Shown here piece after piece: positions 20,104 through 30,258 of a stretch of DNA of 64,000 nt. The notes beneath the pieces are model-generated. The model searched no databases and was not told the origin of the DNA. It was given only the letters and a program-made list of their open reading frames with translations. The DNA is from Akkermansiaceae bacterium. Its GTDB lineage: Bacteria; Verrucomicrobiota; Verrucomicrobiia; Verrucomicrobiales; Akkermansiaceae. Every line of letters starts with the position of its first letter. Within the stretch, counting starts at the first letter, position 1. Position numbers and translations under genes: made by a program. The stretch is from the NCBI GenBank assembly GCA_903826205.1, contig CAIKDP010000114.1:1-64000 (forward strand), read 5' to 3'.

Positions 20104-21507
20104 CTATGGGGTGTTCTCCTCGTGCAGCGTGCTGACGGTGAAATTGCGTTCGTCGGTCAGCGACAGGAAGTAGGCGGTGACTGGCTTGTCCTGTGGCAGG
20201 TTCGCGGTGATTGTGTGGGTGGTGGTGTCGAGCGCGGCGGGCAACGTGTCCCACACGCGCGGCCGCCAGGGGCCGTTGTCGCAGGTGTAGACCAGTGCCG
20301 CGCGGCGGGCCTCGACCGGGCCGGTGTAGGTTGCGCTGACGGTTAGGTTTTCACGTTTGAGGCGACTGACTTTCAAGAACGGGGTGCCGTAATCGATGAT
20401 GCTATCGACATAGGGTTCCACCTCACGAATGTCCCAGCGGTGTTGGTGCACGATGTGGAGGATCAGGCACATGGCCACCGGGCCTTGGCTCTGCAGCGCG
20501 GTTTTTTTCAAGGTGTTCATCGGGAAGTGGGAATCGTTGGTCCCATTGGCAAACATCATGGCGCACCGCGCATGTTTCATGTGGCTGGACGGATCATACA
20601 GGGCGACCCATTTCTGCATGTTTTGCTTGGACATCTTCTGATTCAAGAGTCCCTCCCACGCGCCATGTTCCTGATAGAATCCGCAGCCAAAGACCGGGAC
20701 AACGACTTTGAGTCTCGGGTCGAACCCGGCGATGATGCAGCTCAGGTAGCCGCCCCAACTGATGCCCGTGGCGCCGATCCGCTCCTTGTCGATTTCCGGG
20801 AAGGATTCAAGCAGCGCGTGCCCGCGCACGATGGCCGCGATCGCCTGATAGGCCCAGATGTCGCGCGGGTCGCGTTGGCGCTTGGCGTCGGGCGAGGTGG
20901 CGGCCGCGGCCCCCGGCCGCAGGGAGCTCAGCGAGATGAAGCCGAACTCCTGTGCCTCGGTGCCCTCGGTGGCATCGGCCGGTGCGCCGAAGATGGTGTT
21001 GTCCTCGAGGTTGGGCAGGCCGTCGGGCATCCGCTGGTCAGTGGGCCCGCAGCCCTTGAGGTCGAACACCAGCGCGGCGTATCCGCGCCGGGCCCAATGC
21101 TCGGCCCAATCGGCAAAGGCGGTGCCGCCGCCGCCGTGGATCAGGAGCATGGCCGGAAACGGGCCTTTGCCATCCGGCCGCGCGTAACGGGCAAAGACGC
21201 GCGTCGGCTTGCCGCGGTAGGTCACGCCGTCGAAATACAGGTCCTGAACGTATCCCTGCAGCGGATTGGCGGTCAGCGGATCGGTAAACGAAATGCCTTT
21301 CATCCGATAGAAGTCGCGGGTGATCGGTTTTTTCTCACCCCAAGTGACCTGCTTCGGGCAGACGAACAATTCCTTGAAGTTCCATAGCGTGTCGAAGTCT
21401 TGTTGGGTGACCGCGTCGTTGTCGGCGCGGGCGGGTTCCGCGCGCAGCGTGCCGAAGCAGGCTAACAACATGCATGTCAGCAGGCCGGTCAATTGGAAAT
21501 GCATCAT
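20104..21507 (-). CDS. Secreted acetyl-xylan-esterase-like alpha/beta hydrolase
   Basis: LIHGGGGTAFADWAEHWARRGYAALVFDLKG; GATGISWGGYLSC nucleophile elbow; signal peptide. Confidence 0.75.
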   Translation of the reverse strand: MMHFQLTGLLTCMLLACFGTLRAEPARADNDAVTQQDFDTLWNFKELFVCPKQVTWGEKKPITRDFYRMKGISFTDPLTANPLQGYVQDLYFDGVTYRGKPTRVFARYARPDGKGPFPAMLLIHGGGGTAFADWAEHWARRGYAALVFDLKGCGPTDQRMPDGLPNLEDNTIFGAPADATEGTEAQEFGFISLSSLRPGAAAATSPDAKRQRDPRDIWAYQAIAAIVRGHALLESFPEIDKERIGATGISWGGYLSCIIAGFDPRLKVVVPVFGCGFYQEHGAWEGLLNQKMSKQNMQKWVALYDPSSHMKHARCAMMFANGTNDSHFPMNTLKKTALQSQGPVAMCLILHIVHQHRWDIREVEPYVDSIIDYGTPFLKVSRLKRENLTVSATYTGPVEARRAALVYTCDNGPWRPRVWDTLPAALDTTTHTITANLPQDKPVTAYFLSLTDERNFTVSTLHEENTP

Positions 21508-21565
21508 CTTCTTCAAATCGGTTGGGGGGTACATACGGGGAAAAGCGTGAGGAGGAGCCGGCGTC

Positions 21566-22543
21566 TCAGCGCAAGGCCGGGCCGGCCTTGAGGACGTTGT
21601 CGTCGATGATTTGCACCGTCGACAGCATGTTGAGTTGGGCGTAGTTCATATATTCCCAGACGATCTTTTTGTCTTTGGTGACCTCCGTGATTTGCGGCAA
21701 GCGTGGCACGCCGCGGCCGCCCGCTTGCCAGTTGACAAACACGGTGTTGCCGTTAGACAGGCGCTGAAGGCCCGCAACCGACCGCAACGGCCGCTCGGGC
21801 AGTTCGTTTTCGGTGATTTTCCAGACCTCCTTGGCGTCCTTGTCGAACTCGATGATCTCGTGACCGTCGCCGCCGGAGACCAAGGTGTGGCCATCGGGCA
21901 GCCTGATGCCGACAAACGCATGGAGCGACACCGGGAAAGTCCGGAGCAGCTTGCCCGTGGCATCGACCTCGTAAAGTTTCTTGTTTTCGCCATCGGCCGT
22001 CTCCGCCATCAGGCCGTAGAGATAGGTGCCCTCGGGAGTCTTGCGGACCTGCCGGAAGGTGGCGTGGGGATTGGTGATCTTGGTGTTGACGACGATGTTG
22101 GCGACGATATTTCCCTGGCGGTCGATTTCCAGAATGCGTGGCGGGCTGCCGCTTTTGGCGACCACGACGTTACCGTTAGGCAGTGGCTGCGCCGAATGGA
22201 TCTCACCGCCGACCGGTGCGTCGCATGTCCGGTATTGCCAGACCGGCTCGCCTTGCCGGGTCACCATTTTTGCGCCGCGGGTGTAGGTGTAGAGGATATG
22301 GCCGTCGTGGGTCAGGCAGGCGTCGTTGCAGTCATCGGTCACGCGCAGCAACCACTCCAAGCCACCCTGCAAATCGATCACGGCGATGCGCGCGGTGCCG
22401 GTGCCACCGACGAGCATGCGATGACTCTCGCCTTGGGTGATCGGGACAATCGGCGCAGGTTTCGGGTCGGACTCGGCCGAAAGCGCGGTGAAGCCGCTCA
22501 GCCACAGGGTGAAGGTCAAGCCGATGAGGTGCAGGTTGCGCAT
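21566..22543 (-). CDS. Secreted PQQ/beta-propeller-like repeat protein
   Basis: Signal peptide; repeated IxxIDxQG / SGGDGHEIIEFDKDAKEVWKI propeller-type blades. Confidence 0.65.
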   Translation of the reverse strand: MRNLHLIGLTFTLWLSGFTALSAESDPKPAPIVPITQGESHRMLVGGTGTARIAVIDLQGGLEWLLRVTDDCNDACLTHDGHILYTYTRGAKMVTRQGEPVWQYRTCDAPVGGEIHSAQPLPNGNVVVAKSGSPPRILEIDRQGNIVANIVVNTKITNPHATFRQVRKTPEGTYLYGLMAETADGENKKLYEVDATGKLLRTFPVSLHAFVGIRLPDGHTLVSGGDGHEIIEFDKDAKEVWKITENELPERPLRSVAGLQRLSNGNTVFVNWQAGGRGVPRLPQITEVTKDKKIVWEYMNYAQLNMLSTVQIIDDNVLKAGPALR

Positions 22544-22844
22544 GGTGTTGCCTGGAGATTGCGGGTGGGATGATGTCAACGCCACCAGCCTAGCTTGGTG
22601 ACCGACCTTGCCAAGGGCTAATTTGCTTGTGATAATTTCCTGCCGCTGTTGGCAAAACTACAACTATCTGCCAGCCAAAAGCCGGCATGAAAAATCACAT
22701 CTCTTTTTGTCAATAACAACGGCAATGTGACTTTCGGGCTACACTTCTTGACCCATACCCCAACTGGCCTTGGTAACCTCAGCATACCAATCATCGCGCC
22801 GCCGGCAAACCCCGGCCATCCAGGTGCCACCCATGGAACGGGAC

Positions 22845-23429
22845 TTAGAGTCCGAAATGTCGGTGAGTGAGAAGGGACCAGGACTTGTAATCGAGGCGGG
22901 CGATGGTGAGAAATGGCCGGATGTCGAAACGGCGTGAGACGCGCTCTTGAATTCTGGCGGCGAGCAGGGCGGCGGCGATGGGATTGGCTGAACCGACGCC
23001 GATGGATCCGGCGTCTTCCGCATAGATCACCGGAACCAACAAAGCTTTGGCGAGTTTGTGGAGAGGCTCGTAGGAGGCGTAAAAGGCGTGAGGGACGAAG
23101 AGCCGGCCTGCGAAGGGGATGAGCCGCGGGGATGGATTGAGGGTGGTGGCGAGCCGCTCGCCGAGTGCTTCAATGGTGGTGGCGAGGGATTGGTCCCGTG
23201 GCCCATAGAGTCGGGCGATGGCTTCCATCAGATCAAGTGGCCGCCCTTGCGCCTGTGCCCTGCGCACGGCGTCGATGGCATGATCAACCTCGAGTTGACT
23301 GACCTCGCGCATGAGGACGAGTGCTTCGGCGGTTTGGTTGATGCAGGCTTCCACAAGGTCAGTGATGCCGTCGTGTGACGGGCCACGCGGTGAGGTGGCG
23401 GCTTTGGATGTGAGAGCTACGGCTTGCAT
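22845..23429 (-). CDS. Hypothetical protein (orphan)
   Basis: ORF with coherent coding-like composition; start at ATG 23429 preferred; no family recognised. Confidence 0.5.
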   Translation of the reverse strand: MQAVALTSKAATSPRGPSHDGITDLVEACINQTAEALVLMREVSQLEVDHAIDAVRRAQAQGRPLDLMEAIARLYGPRDQSLATTIEALGERLATTLNPSPRLIPFAGRLFVPHAFYASYEPLHKLAKALLVPVIYAEDAGSIGVGSANPIAAALLAARIQERVSRRFDIRPFLTIARLDYKSWSLLTHRHFGL

Positions 23430-23731
23430 GGCGTGTTGGTTAGGAATGGGGTTGGCTCCGAATTGACAGAGGCGTGGGCGCTGGGGCATCGGTGAAGCCC
23501 GCAGCTTCACTTGTACGCTTGGATGTCTATCAAATGCATATCGCATGACTACCTATACTTTCGAATATTCGCATCCTTCATAATCTTAGGGCTGTGTAAA
23601 TTAAGGGCAGGGCCTGATGGATCCAGCCACGGCCCACCGATGGCCCATGCCGTTGCGATGCATTTTGCGGTAGACGGTGGCGGGCGGATCTGCCATGACA
23701 GCGGCGAGATGCTACTTGGGGGATTTTCATT

Positions 23732-26401
23732 ATGAATGGCGGCGAGGCGAGCCGGGTGCTGGAGGTGGTCCGTGAGCGCGGGCCGCTGGCGGCCTATCGG
23801 CACCTGATCGAGGCGAATGACGCGTGGATCAAGAGCCCGGAATTGGACAATGGCCGGGCGATCGTGCGGGCGCGCAGCGCGATTTACACCGCCTTGATCG
23901 GCCAATGGGCGGAGGAACAACAACGCCGCAGCGGCTACGACAAGCCTTTCGCAGTGGTTGCCATCGGCGGCACCGGCCGCGCCGAGGTCACGCCGTGTTC
24001 GGACTTGGACATCGCGTTTCTGTTCGACGACACGCTGGAGGGCAACCCGTTTTTGTTAGAGCTGCAACGCCAGACGCTGCATACGGATGTTTTTCAGGAG
24101 CGCTGCGGGTTTGCGTTTCATCCGTTGCCGTTTGGGTTGGATGATGTGCCGGAGTTGGCGGAGAAGCAGCTCAATTCGTTTCTCGACATGGCGCCGGTGT
24201 TTGATCCGTGCGACTTGGCGCGGGTTTTTCGCGAGCGGATCCGCGCGACCTATGATCCGTTCGAACATTTCCTGCACGTCCGCGGATTCTGGAAAAAACA
24301 TTGGGAAGCCGCGGCGGCGGTGAGTGAAAACCTCAGCTGTTTCGATATCAAAAATGACAGCCTGCGCCTGTTTCTGGGTGGCGTCTGGACCTTGGCGGGC
24401 AAGGAGTTCCGGCACAGCCATGAGATCTATGCCGGGTTGCCGGATGCGCGCGATGTGCAGGCCTACGAATTTTTGCTGCGGATCCGCGCATGGGTGCATC
24501 TGCAACGCGGGCCGGAGCCGGCAACCCTGGCGGGCAACCACCCGCAGGATGTGTTGGATTTCGATGATTTCTGTGCGTTTGGTGAGATGTTAGGTGAGGC
24601 GGCGGATGACAGCGCGCGGTTTGAGTTTGCCACGGCGGTGCGGGCGCGCCTGCTTTCGGCGCGGCGGCGGGTGGCGGTGTTTGCGCGGGGTGTGATTGAG
24701 CGCGAGTTGCGCAACGGGCGCCAGGTGCCGGCGGAAGATGGCATTGTGCTCAAGACCGGTGGCTTGCAACACGCCAAGATGCAGGCATGTGTGACATCAC
24801 AGGCGAAGAGTCGCGCCGCCCTGTCGATGTTGCTCATGGCCCAGCGCTACGGGGTGCCGGTGGATTCCTCCGAGTTGCAGACGACCTTTTGCAACATGGG
24901 TGACTGGCTGGTGCGGGTGCCCGAGTTGTCGGCCTTGTTTTATGAAACCCGCGGCAGTCTGGCGGACACGATTGGATATATCTGCCAGTTGGATGGGGCG
25001 GCGGAACGCTTGTTTCCCGGACATGGCAAGTTCGAGGCTTCGTTAGACGAGCGGGTGATGATCGAGCAGACCTCGTTGCGGAGTGCCTGGGTGCGGGAAA
25101 AATTGCGGGCGTTGGATTTGTGTCTGGCCCAAGGCAATGCCAGGCTCGCCGATGCCAATGCCGGTTGGAATCCGTTGGATGCGGATTTGCGGGAAATTCT
25201 GGCCAATGAATCCGCGTTGTTGGATGCGGACCAAGTTGCCGCCGTGAAGCTGGCCTTGCTGACCAAGCGGCTGCCCTTGACGCCGAATGACATGATTGCG
25301 CGCAATTCCTTGTCGCTGCCGCTGCACGAGCGCAACACCTCAGGGTTTTCCGGCATTCCGCTGGCGGAGTATTATGCGCCGTTTGTGACCGAGGCGGGAT
25401 TCAGCCCGGAGACGGCGCGGGTGGCCGAGTTTCTGGTCACCCACCGCCGGACCTTCAAGCAACGGGCCGAGACCGGCGTCAACGACCAACGGCAGGTGGC
25501 GGATTTGGTTAGCCTGTGTGGGGATGAACCGACGTTGCGCGCGCTGTTTGTCTTCACGTGTGTGGACCACCTGATGGGCATGCCGCCGGAGTTGATGGCC
25601 ACGGGCGCACCGGAGCGGCAGGATTGGTGGCTCAAGGCCTCGGATCCCGCCCGCTGGTTCAACACCCGTGAATTGTATGTCAAGGCGCTCACCACCTATC
25701 ATCCCGAGATCATTCCCGATCCCGCGTTGGCCTTGCGCTCCGCTGGATATGTCGCGGAAGAACAGGATATCCTGCGCGACTTCGGCGCGGATTTTTTCGG
25801 CGGCTTGTATGGCCGGCATGCGCGGCGCTTCGGCACCCATTTGTTGCGGCTGGCCGAGGATCCGGAAGCCGGGCCCAAGGCGGCCTTCCTGCGGGACGGC
25901 GGGGCAATTTTGTTAGGTCTGGCGGCGCGCGACTTCCGGGGGCTGGCCGCCTGCATCAGCGGCGCCCTGTGGGAGCAGCATGTCAACCTGCGCCAAGCGC
26001 ATTTGTTCTGCGCGGCCAACCATCAACTGGCCCTCGATTTTTTCCATCTGGTGCAAGGGACGCAAGCGCTGCCAACCGATTTGCCGCGGATTATCGAGCA
26101 AGCCATCCGCGACCAACTTCACATCAGCGACGCGGATGAGGCCCTGCTGCCACCCTTGGACAGCCGGCCGCTGCTGGATGCCACCCCGGCGGGAAATTTC
26201 CGCCTGCGTTATGAGACCACGAGTGACACGGGAGGTTTGATATACGCCTTGTCGTTCAAGGTGTTCCGCCACCTCGGCGGCAGCATCCATTGTCTAACAG
26301 CCAATTCCGCGCGCGGCCGCACCTATATCACCGTGTTGCACAGCCTGCCGCAGGGCCGTTCCCTCGCGGCGGCCCGCAAAATCGTCGAACGCTGCTTCTG
26401 A
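23732..26401 (+). CDS. GlnD-like nucleotidyltransferase ([protein-PII] uridylyltransferase-like) with ACT-like C-terminus
   Basis: GGTGRAEVTPCSDLDIAFLFD NTase motif, FKKHWEAA linker helices, GLIYALSFKVFRHLGGSI ACT-like tail. Confidence 0.75.
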   Translation: MNGGEASRVLEVVRERGPLAAYRHLIEANDAWIKSPELDNGRAIVRARSAIYTALIGQWAEEQQRRSGYDKPFAVVAIGGTGRAEVTPCSDLDIAFLFDDTLEGNPFLLELQRQTLHTDVFQERCGFAFHPLPFGLDDVPELAEKQLNSFLDMAPVFDPCDLARVFRERIRATYDPFEHFLHVRGFWKKHWEAAAAVSENLSCFDIKNDSLRLFLGGVWTLAGKEFRHSHEIYAGLPDARDVQAYEFLLRIRAWVHLQRGPEPATLAGNHPQDVLDFDDFCAFGEMLGEAADDSARFEFATAVRARLLSARRRVAVFARGVIERELRNGRQVPAEDGIVLKTGGLQHAKMQACVTSQAKSRAALSMLLMAQRYGVPVDSSELQTTFCNMGDWLVRVPELSALFYETRGSLADTIGYICQLDGAAERLFPGHGKFEASLDERVMIEQTSLRSAWVREKLRALDLCLAQGNARLADANAGWNPLDADLREILANESALLDADQVAAVKLALLTKRLPLTPNDMIARNSLSLPLHERNTSGFSGIPLAEYYAPFVTEAGFSPETARVAEFLVTHRRTFKQRAETGVNDQRQVADLVSLCGDEPTLRALFVFTCVDHLMGMPPELMATGAPERQDWWLKASDPARWFNTRELYVKALTTYHPEIIPDPALALRSAGYVAEEQDILRDFGADFFGGLYGRHARRFGTHLLRLAEDPEAGPKAAFLRDGGAILLGLAARDFRGLAACISGALWEQHVNLRQAHLFCAANHQLALDFFHLVQGTQALPTDLPRIIEQAIRDQLHISDADEALLPPLDSRPLLDATPAGNFRLRYETTSDTGGLIYALSFKVFRHLGGSIHCLTANSARGRTYITVLHSLPQGRSLAAARKIVERCF

Positions 26402-26404
26402 ACC

Positions 26405-26690
26405 AAACAAAAAGGGCCGCGCACCCGCGCGGCCCTTTTTGTTTGTTCACAATCCCTTATGAACCACGGGGATCCATCCCCCCGACGGGAAGAATGTGCC
26501 TTAAAAGCTGAATCTTGTCATGTCCCTAAGATTTGGGACAGCGCAGCCACTCTGAAAACAAAAGAACCGCGCATCCGCGCGGCCCTTTTGTTCGTTCACA
26601 ATCCCTTATGAACCACGGGGATCCATCCCCCCGACGGGAAGAATGTGCCTTAAAAGCTGAATCTTGTCATGTCCCTAAGATTTGGGACAT
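26405..26690. repeat. Tandem direct duplication, period about 149 bp, each unit carrying a terminator-like hairpin
   Basis: TTCACAATCCCTTATGAACCACGGGGATCCATCCCCCCGACGGGAAGAATGTGCCTTAAAAGCTGAATCTTGTCATGTCCCTAAGATTTGGGACA present identically twice (from 26446 and 26595). Confidence 0.95.
26409..26441 (+). terminator. Rho-independent terminator after GlnD-like gene
   Basis: AAAAAGGGCCGCGC-ACCC-GCGCGGCCCTTTTT; strong GC stem and T tract. Confidence 0.85.
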
Positions 26691-26712
26691 GATCTTGAGG
26701 CGGCATGGCTTG

Positions 26713-27402
26713 TTAGGAGAGGTCGAGGAAGCCACGGCGGATGGCTTCGCTCACGGCTGCCGGCAGGTTGCGCACATGGAGTTTGTCGAAGCTGCGCTGG
26801 ATGTATTCGGTCACTGAATGAGTGCTGAGCTTCAGGGCGTCGGCGATTTCCTGGCGGGTGAGGCCTTTGGCGGCGAGTTGCAGCACTTCGCACTCGCGCC
26901 CGGAGAGGGATTCGGCATCGGGGATCGGGCTGAGTTTGCGGAACGTCTGCAGGATCATGCCGGCGATTTTGGGATCGAGCGGGGTGCCGCCCGCGAGCAC
27001 CTCTTCGAGGGTTTCCATCAGGCGCGAGGCGCTGCCGGCCTTGACGAGGTAGCCATGGGCCCCGGCCTCCAATGCGGCGAAGACTTTCGCCTTGTCAGTG
27101 AACGCGGTCAACACGAGCACCCGTGCCCTGGGCAGGAGTTCGCGCACCTTGCGGATGCCCACCACCCCGCTCATGCCGGGCAAGCCGAGGTCCGATAGCA
27201 CCAGATCCGCTTCCAGCCCGCCACGGATGGCCTCCAGTGCGTCCTCCATGGTGGAAAACCCCCCCACGCAGTGGTAGCCGCCGCGCTCCTCGAGCACGCG
27301 CGAAACCGACTCACGGAAATCGGCATGATCTTCGATGAGGATCAAGCGGACCGGATTTTGTTTGAGTGCGGACGGAGGGGTCACAGCGGGGATTGATAAC
27401 AC
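26713..27402 (-). CDS. NarL/LuxR-family response regulator
   Basis: LILIEDHADFRESV, LVLSDLGLPGMSG, C-terminal LSGRECEVLQLAAKGLTRQEIADALKLSTHSVTEYIQ. Confidence 0.92.
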   Translation of the reverse strand: MLSIPAVTPPSALKQNPVRLILIEDHADFRESVSRVLEERGGYHCVGGFSTMEDALEAIRGGLEADLVLSDLGLPGMSGVVGIRKVRELLPRARVLVLTAFTDKAKVFAALEAGAHGYLVKAGSASRLMETLEEVLAGGTPLDPKIAGMILQTFRKLSPIPDAESLSGRECEVLQLAAKGLTRQEIADALKLSTHSVTEYIQRSFDKLHVRNLPAAVSEAIRRGFLDLS

Positions 27403-28016
27403 ACGTCAAGCTGCCGGGAAAGCGCGGGTTTTGGCCGGGGGTGTGTCGGGTGGCCGACCGGGATGACATAGATGGGAACCCATGCCTCAGGGAAGCCGAG
27501 AACGGCTTGCAAGGATGCTTCATCAAATGCCGCGACCGGAGAGGATGCCAAGCCGAGGCTGGCCGCCTCAAGGTGGATGTTTTGGGCGATGTGCCCTGCT
27601 TCGAGATAAATATACCGCATGGCCTTCTCTCCGTGCAGTTGGATGGATTCAGCCAGGTTGGCTGACAAGATGACCACCAGGCCCGCGTCCCCAATGAATT
27701 TCTGGCCCAGGGCGGTTTCGACGATCATGGGTCTAACATCCACTGGGTTCAGGCGGGTGAGGGTATGGTTATGATTGGCGTAAGCGAACAGGCCATCTTG
27801 GGTGGCCACATGAAGTTTGATAGGGTACCTGGCGCCCGCGGAGGGGGCGGTGCGGTAGTTCGCGTCGTCGGTGACCCCCTGTGCGGCCCACAAAATGCTC
27901 GAGATCTCCTGTGGTGAGAGAGGCTCCGGGGTGAAGTCTCTCACGGATCTGCGGTACCGCAGCGACTCTTCCAGAGACATCGTGCCGTCAAGGGCGGGCT
28001 TGGGTAAATGGAGCAT
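27381..28016 (-). CDS. SagB/ThcOx-type nitroreductase family protein
   Basis: SLEESLRYRRSVRDFTPEPLSPQEISSILWAAQGVT, TAPSAGARYPI. Confidence 0.85.
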   Translation of the reverse strand: MLHLPKPALDGTMSLEESLRYRRSVRDFTPEPLSPQEISSILWAAQGVTDDANYRTAPSAGARYPIKLHVATQDGLFAYANHNHTLTRLNPVDVRPMIVETALGQKFIGDAGLVVILSANLAESIQLHGEKAMRYIYLEAGHIAQNIHLEAASLGLASSPVAAFDEASLQAVLGFPEAWVPIYVIPVGHPTHPRPKPALSRQLDVCYQSPL

Positions 28017-28201
28017 GGTGCTTTTCACAGGGGTTGGTTCTGACAAGGCAAAGGGATGAACGCGCCCTCCATAACACTCCTGCCGATATAAGCAATTCCC
28101 AATCCCCGACATTCCCAATCCCCACAGGCTTATCTCCTGACTCAAGAAATCACGAGGTGAAAACGGCCCCCTGGCAGAGGTCGGGGCCTGGGATTTGGGT
28201 C

Positions 28202-30258
28202 TCAGGCGGCGGGCCGGCTTTTGCGCAAATGCTTGCGTGCGATGGGGATGCTGAGGCTGAGGCGGGTGCCCGCACCCGGTTGGCTGTCGATGGCGAGGTG
28301 GGCGGCGAGGGCTTCGGCGCGCTGGCGCAACGCGTGCAGGGTGGCCGGGCGGGCGAGGCGTGCGGGATCGATGCCGACGCCGTTGTCGCTGATGATGAGT
28401 TGGAACCGCGAGCCGGTCACTTCAACGCGGACTTCCACCTGAGTGGCACGGGCATGGCGCATGATGTTGTGGAGGGCCTCCCGGAAAAACAGGAATAGGT
28501 GGCGCGTGGATTCTTCGGGCAGTTCCACCAGCCATGCCGCTTCGTTGGCGGTGAATTTCCAATCCAACGACTCGAGCATGATCGAGCTGGTTTCACGCAA
28601 GTGCTCGAGCGTGCCAATGCGATGCTCGCCTTGCGGCCGCAGCAACCAGACGATGTCGCGGACGGCGCTGACCGTTTCCGCGGCGATGCGCTGGATGCGC
28701 TTCAGGTCATCGGATGGGCCGGAGCGCCCCTCGGCCAGATCGGTGAACATCTGGATGCTGCCGAGGTTGCTGCCCACCTCGTCGTGCAGGTCACTGGCTA
28801 TGCGTTCTCGCACTTTGAGCAACTCGCGGTGCGCGTGAATCCGATAACGGATCGGCAAGGCAATGAGCAAGAACGCCCCGGCCAACCCTAACACCGTCCA
28901 TCCCGCCAAGCCCGCCCGCCGCCATTGGCTCACCACATGGCCGGCCTCAAGGCGCAATGCATGGCGGCGGGTTTCAAGTTGCAGTCGCCGGTCGAGTTGG
29001 GTGAGCCACTCGCGGGTGGCCACCAAGCGGCCATCCGGCCCGAAGCCATCAGTGAGGGCGGCACTGCTCCAGTAGGTGCCGCCGGTGGCAAAGATGTTAG
29101 GCATGCCGTCCGGTGAGTAGGCGGCTTTCCCGAGCGCCAGATTGGCGTCCCCGGCGAGGACCTCCACCTCGCTCAAGGCGAAAAACGCGGGGTAGCTTTC
29201 GAAGGCCTTCCAGAGTTCGGTGGCTTCGATTCTCACATAACGTCCGTGGCAGGGGGCAAAGGGCAGCACCACCGGATTGTGTCCGGGATTGCTCAGCTCA
29301 TGCTCGCAGACAACCCGTTCCTTGCCACGATCGGCAGGGTTGTTTGTGTCGGCCACCGAGATGACGAGCTTGCGGGGAAAGCCAAAACCGCTCGGCAGAT
29401 CCGAGGTCGGTCGCTTGGCCGGCAGCAAGCGCACACCATCCATGGCACGGGATTCGCCCAGATCCACGGTCAGCGCCGCCGCCTCGCTGGCGGTGGTCCG
29501 GCCTTGGGAGAGCCAGCCGATATTGCGATGATCCTCGGCAGGGATTTCGGGCAATCCCAACGGCGTCTGACCATCGACGAGGAAGGCGGTGTGCCAGTGC
29601 CAGGGTGCGGGAGGAGTCGTCCCGCCAAGGCTGCGGACCTCCCCGCCGCGGGTGAGGTTGCGCTCGTTTTCGAAGGCGAACACCTCCGCCCATGCATGCA
29701 CGAAACGATCCTCCGCGTCGGTGTCCGGATACAGCAGATCGGCCGTGATCCTCAGTCCCGCCGCCGCCACCGGCGGTGATACTTGATAGACGAAGGGATG
29801 CCCCCGCCGCACCGGATGGCTGCGCGCCTTGCTCTCCCGGGCCACGCGGCCCAGCACCTCGCCCTTGGCATTGATCAATTCGACCGTGAAGGCATCCGGC
29901 ATGCCATACTGGGCGTCCAAGCCCCGCGCGTCATAGCGCCGGGCGGGCACCAGCGCCACCAGATCCACCATGGCGGTCGCCGGCCAGCGGACTTCCACCG
30001 CACAATTGGAATCCCGCGTGGGCACCGCATGGGAGTGAATGCTGGCATAGCCACCGGTGCCGCCCTGATCGTCGATCGGGATGCGGGGCAACACCTCCAA
30101 CTGGGGCCCCATCACTGCCAGTTCCTTGTCCATTTCTTGCAATCGATTGGAAAAGGTCCGCGCCAGATGTTCGTCCCAACCGACGTCACCGGCCGCCCCC
30201 GCTTCCACAAGCAGCAGCGCCACGGCGCACAAGCTGAAAAATTTCCGGCGGCGACTCA
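28202..30258 (-). CDS. NarX-type (HisKA_3) sensor histidine kinase with discoidin-like periplasmic region
   Basis: RIASDLHDEVGSNLGSIQMFTDL H-box; DNGVGIDPARL and GAGTRLSLSIP ATPase; F5/8-like VDLGESRAMDGVRLLPA...RYVRIEATELW. Confidence 0.85.
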
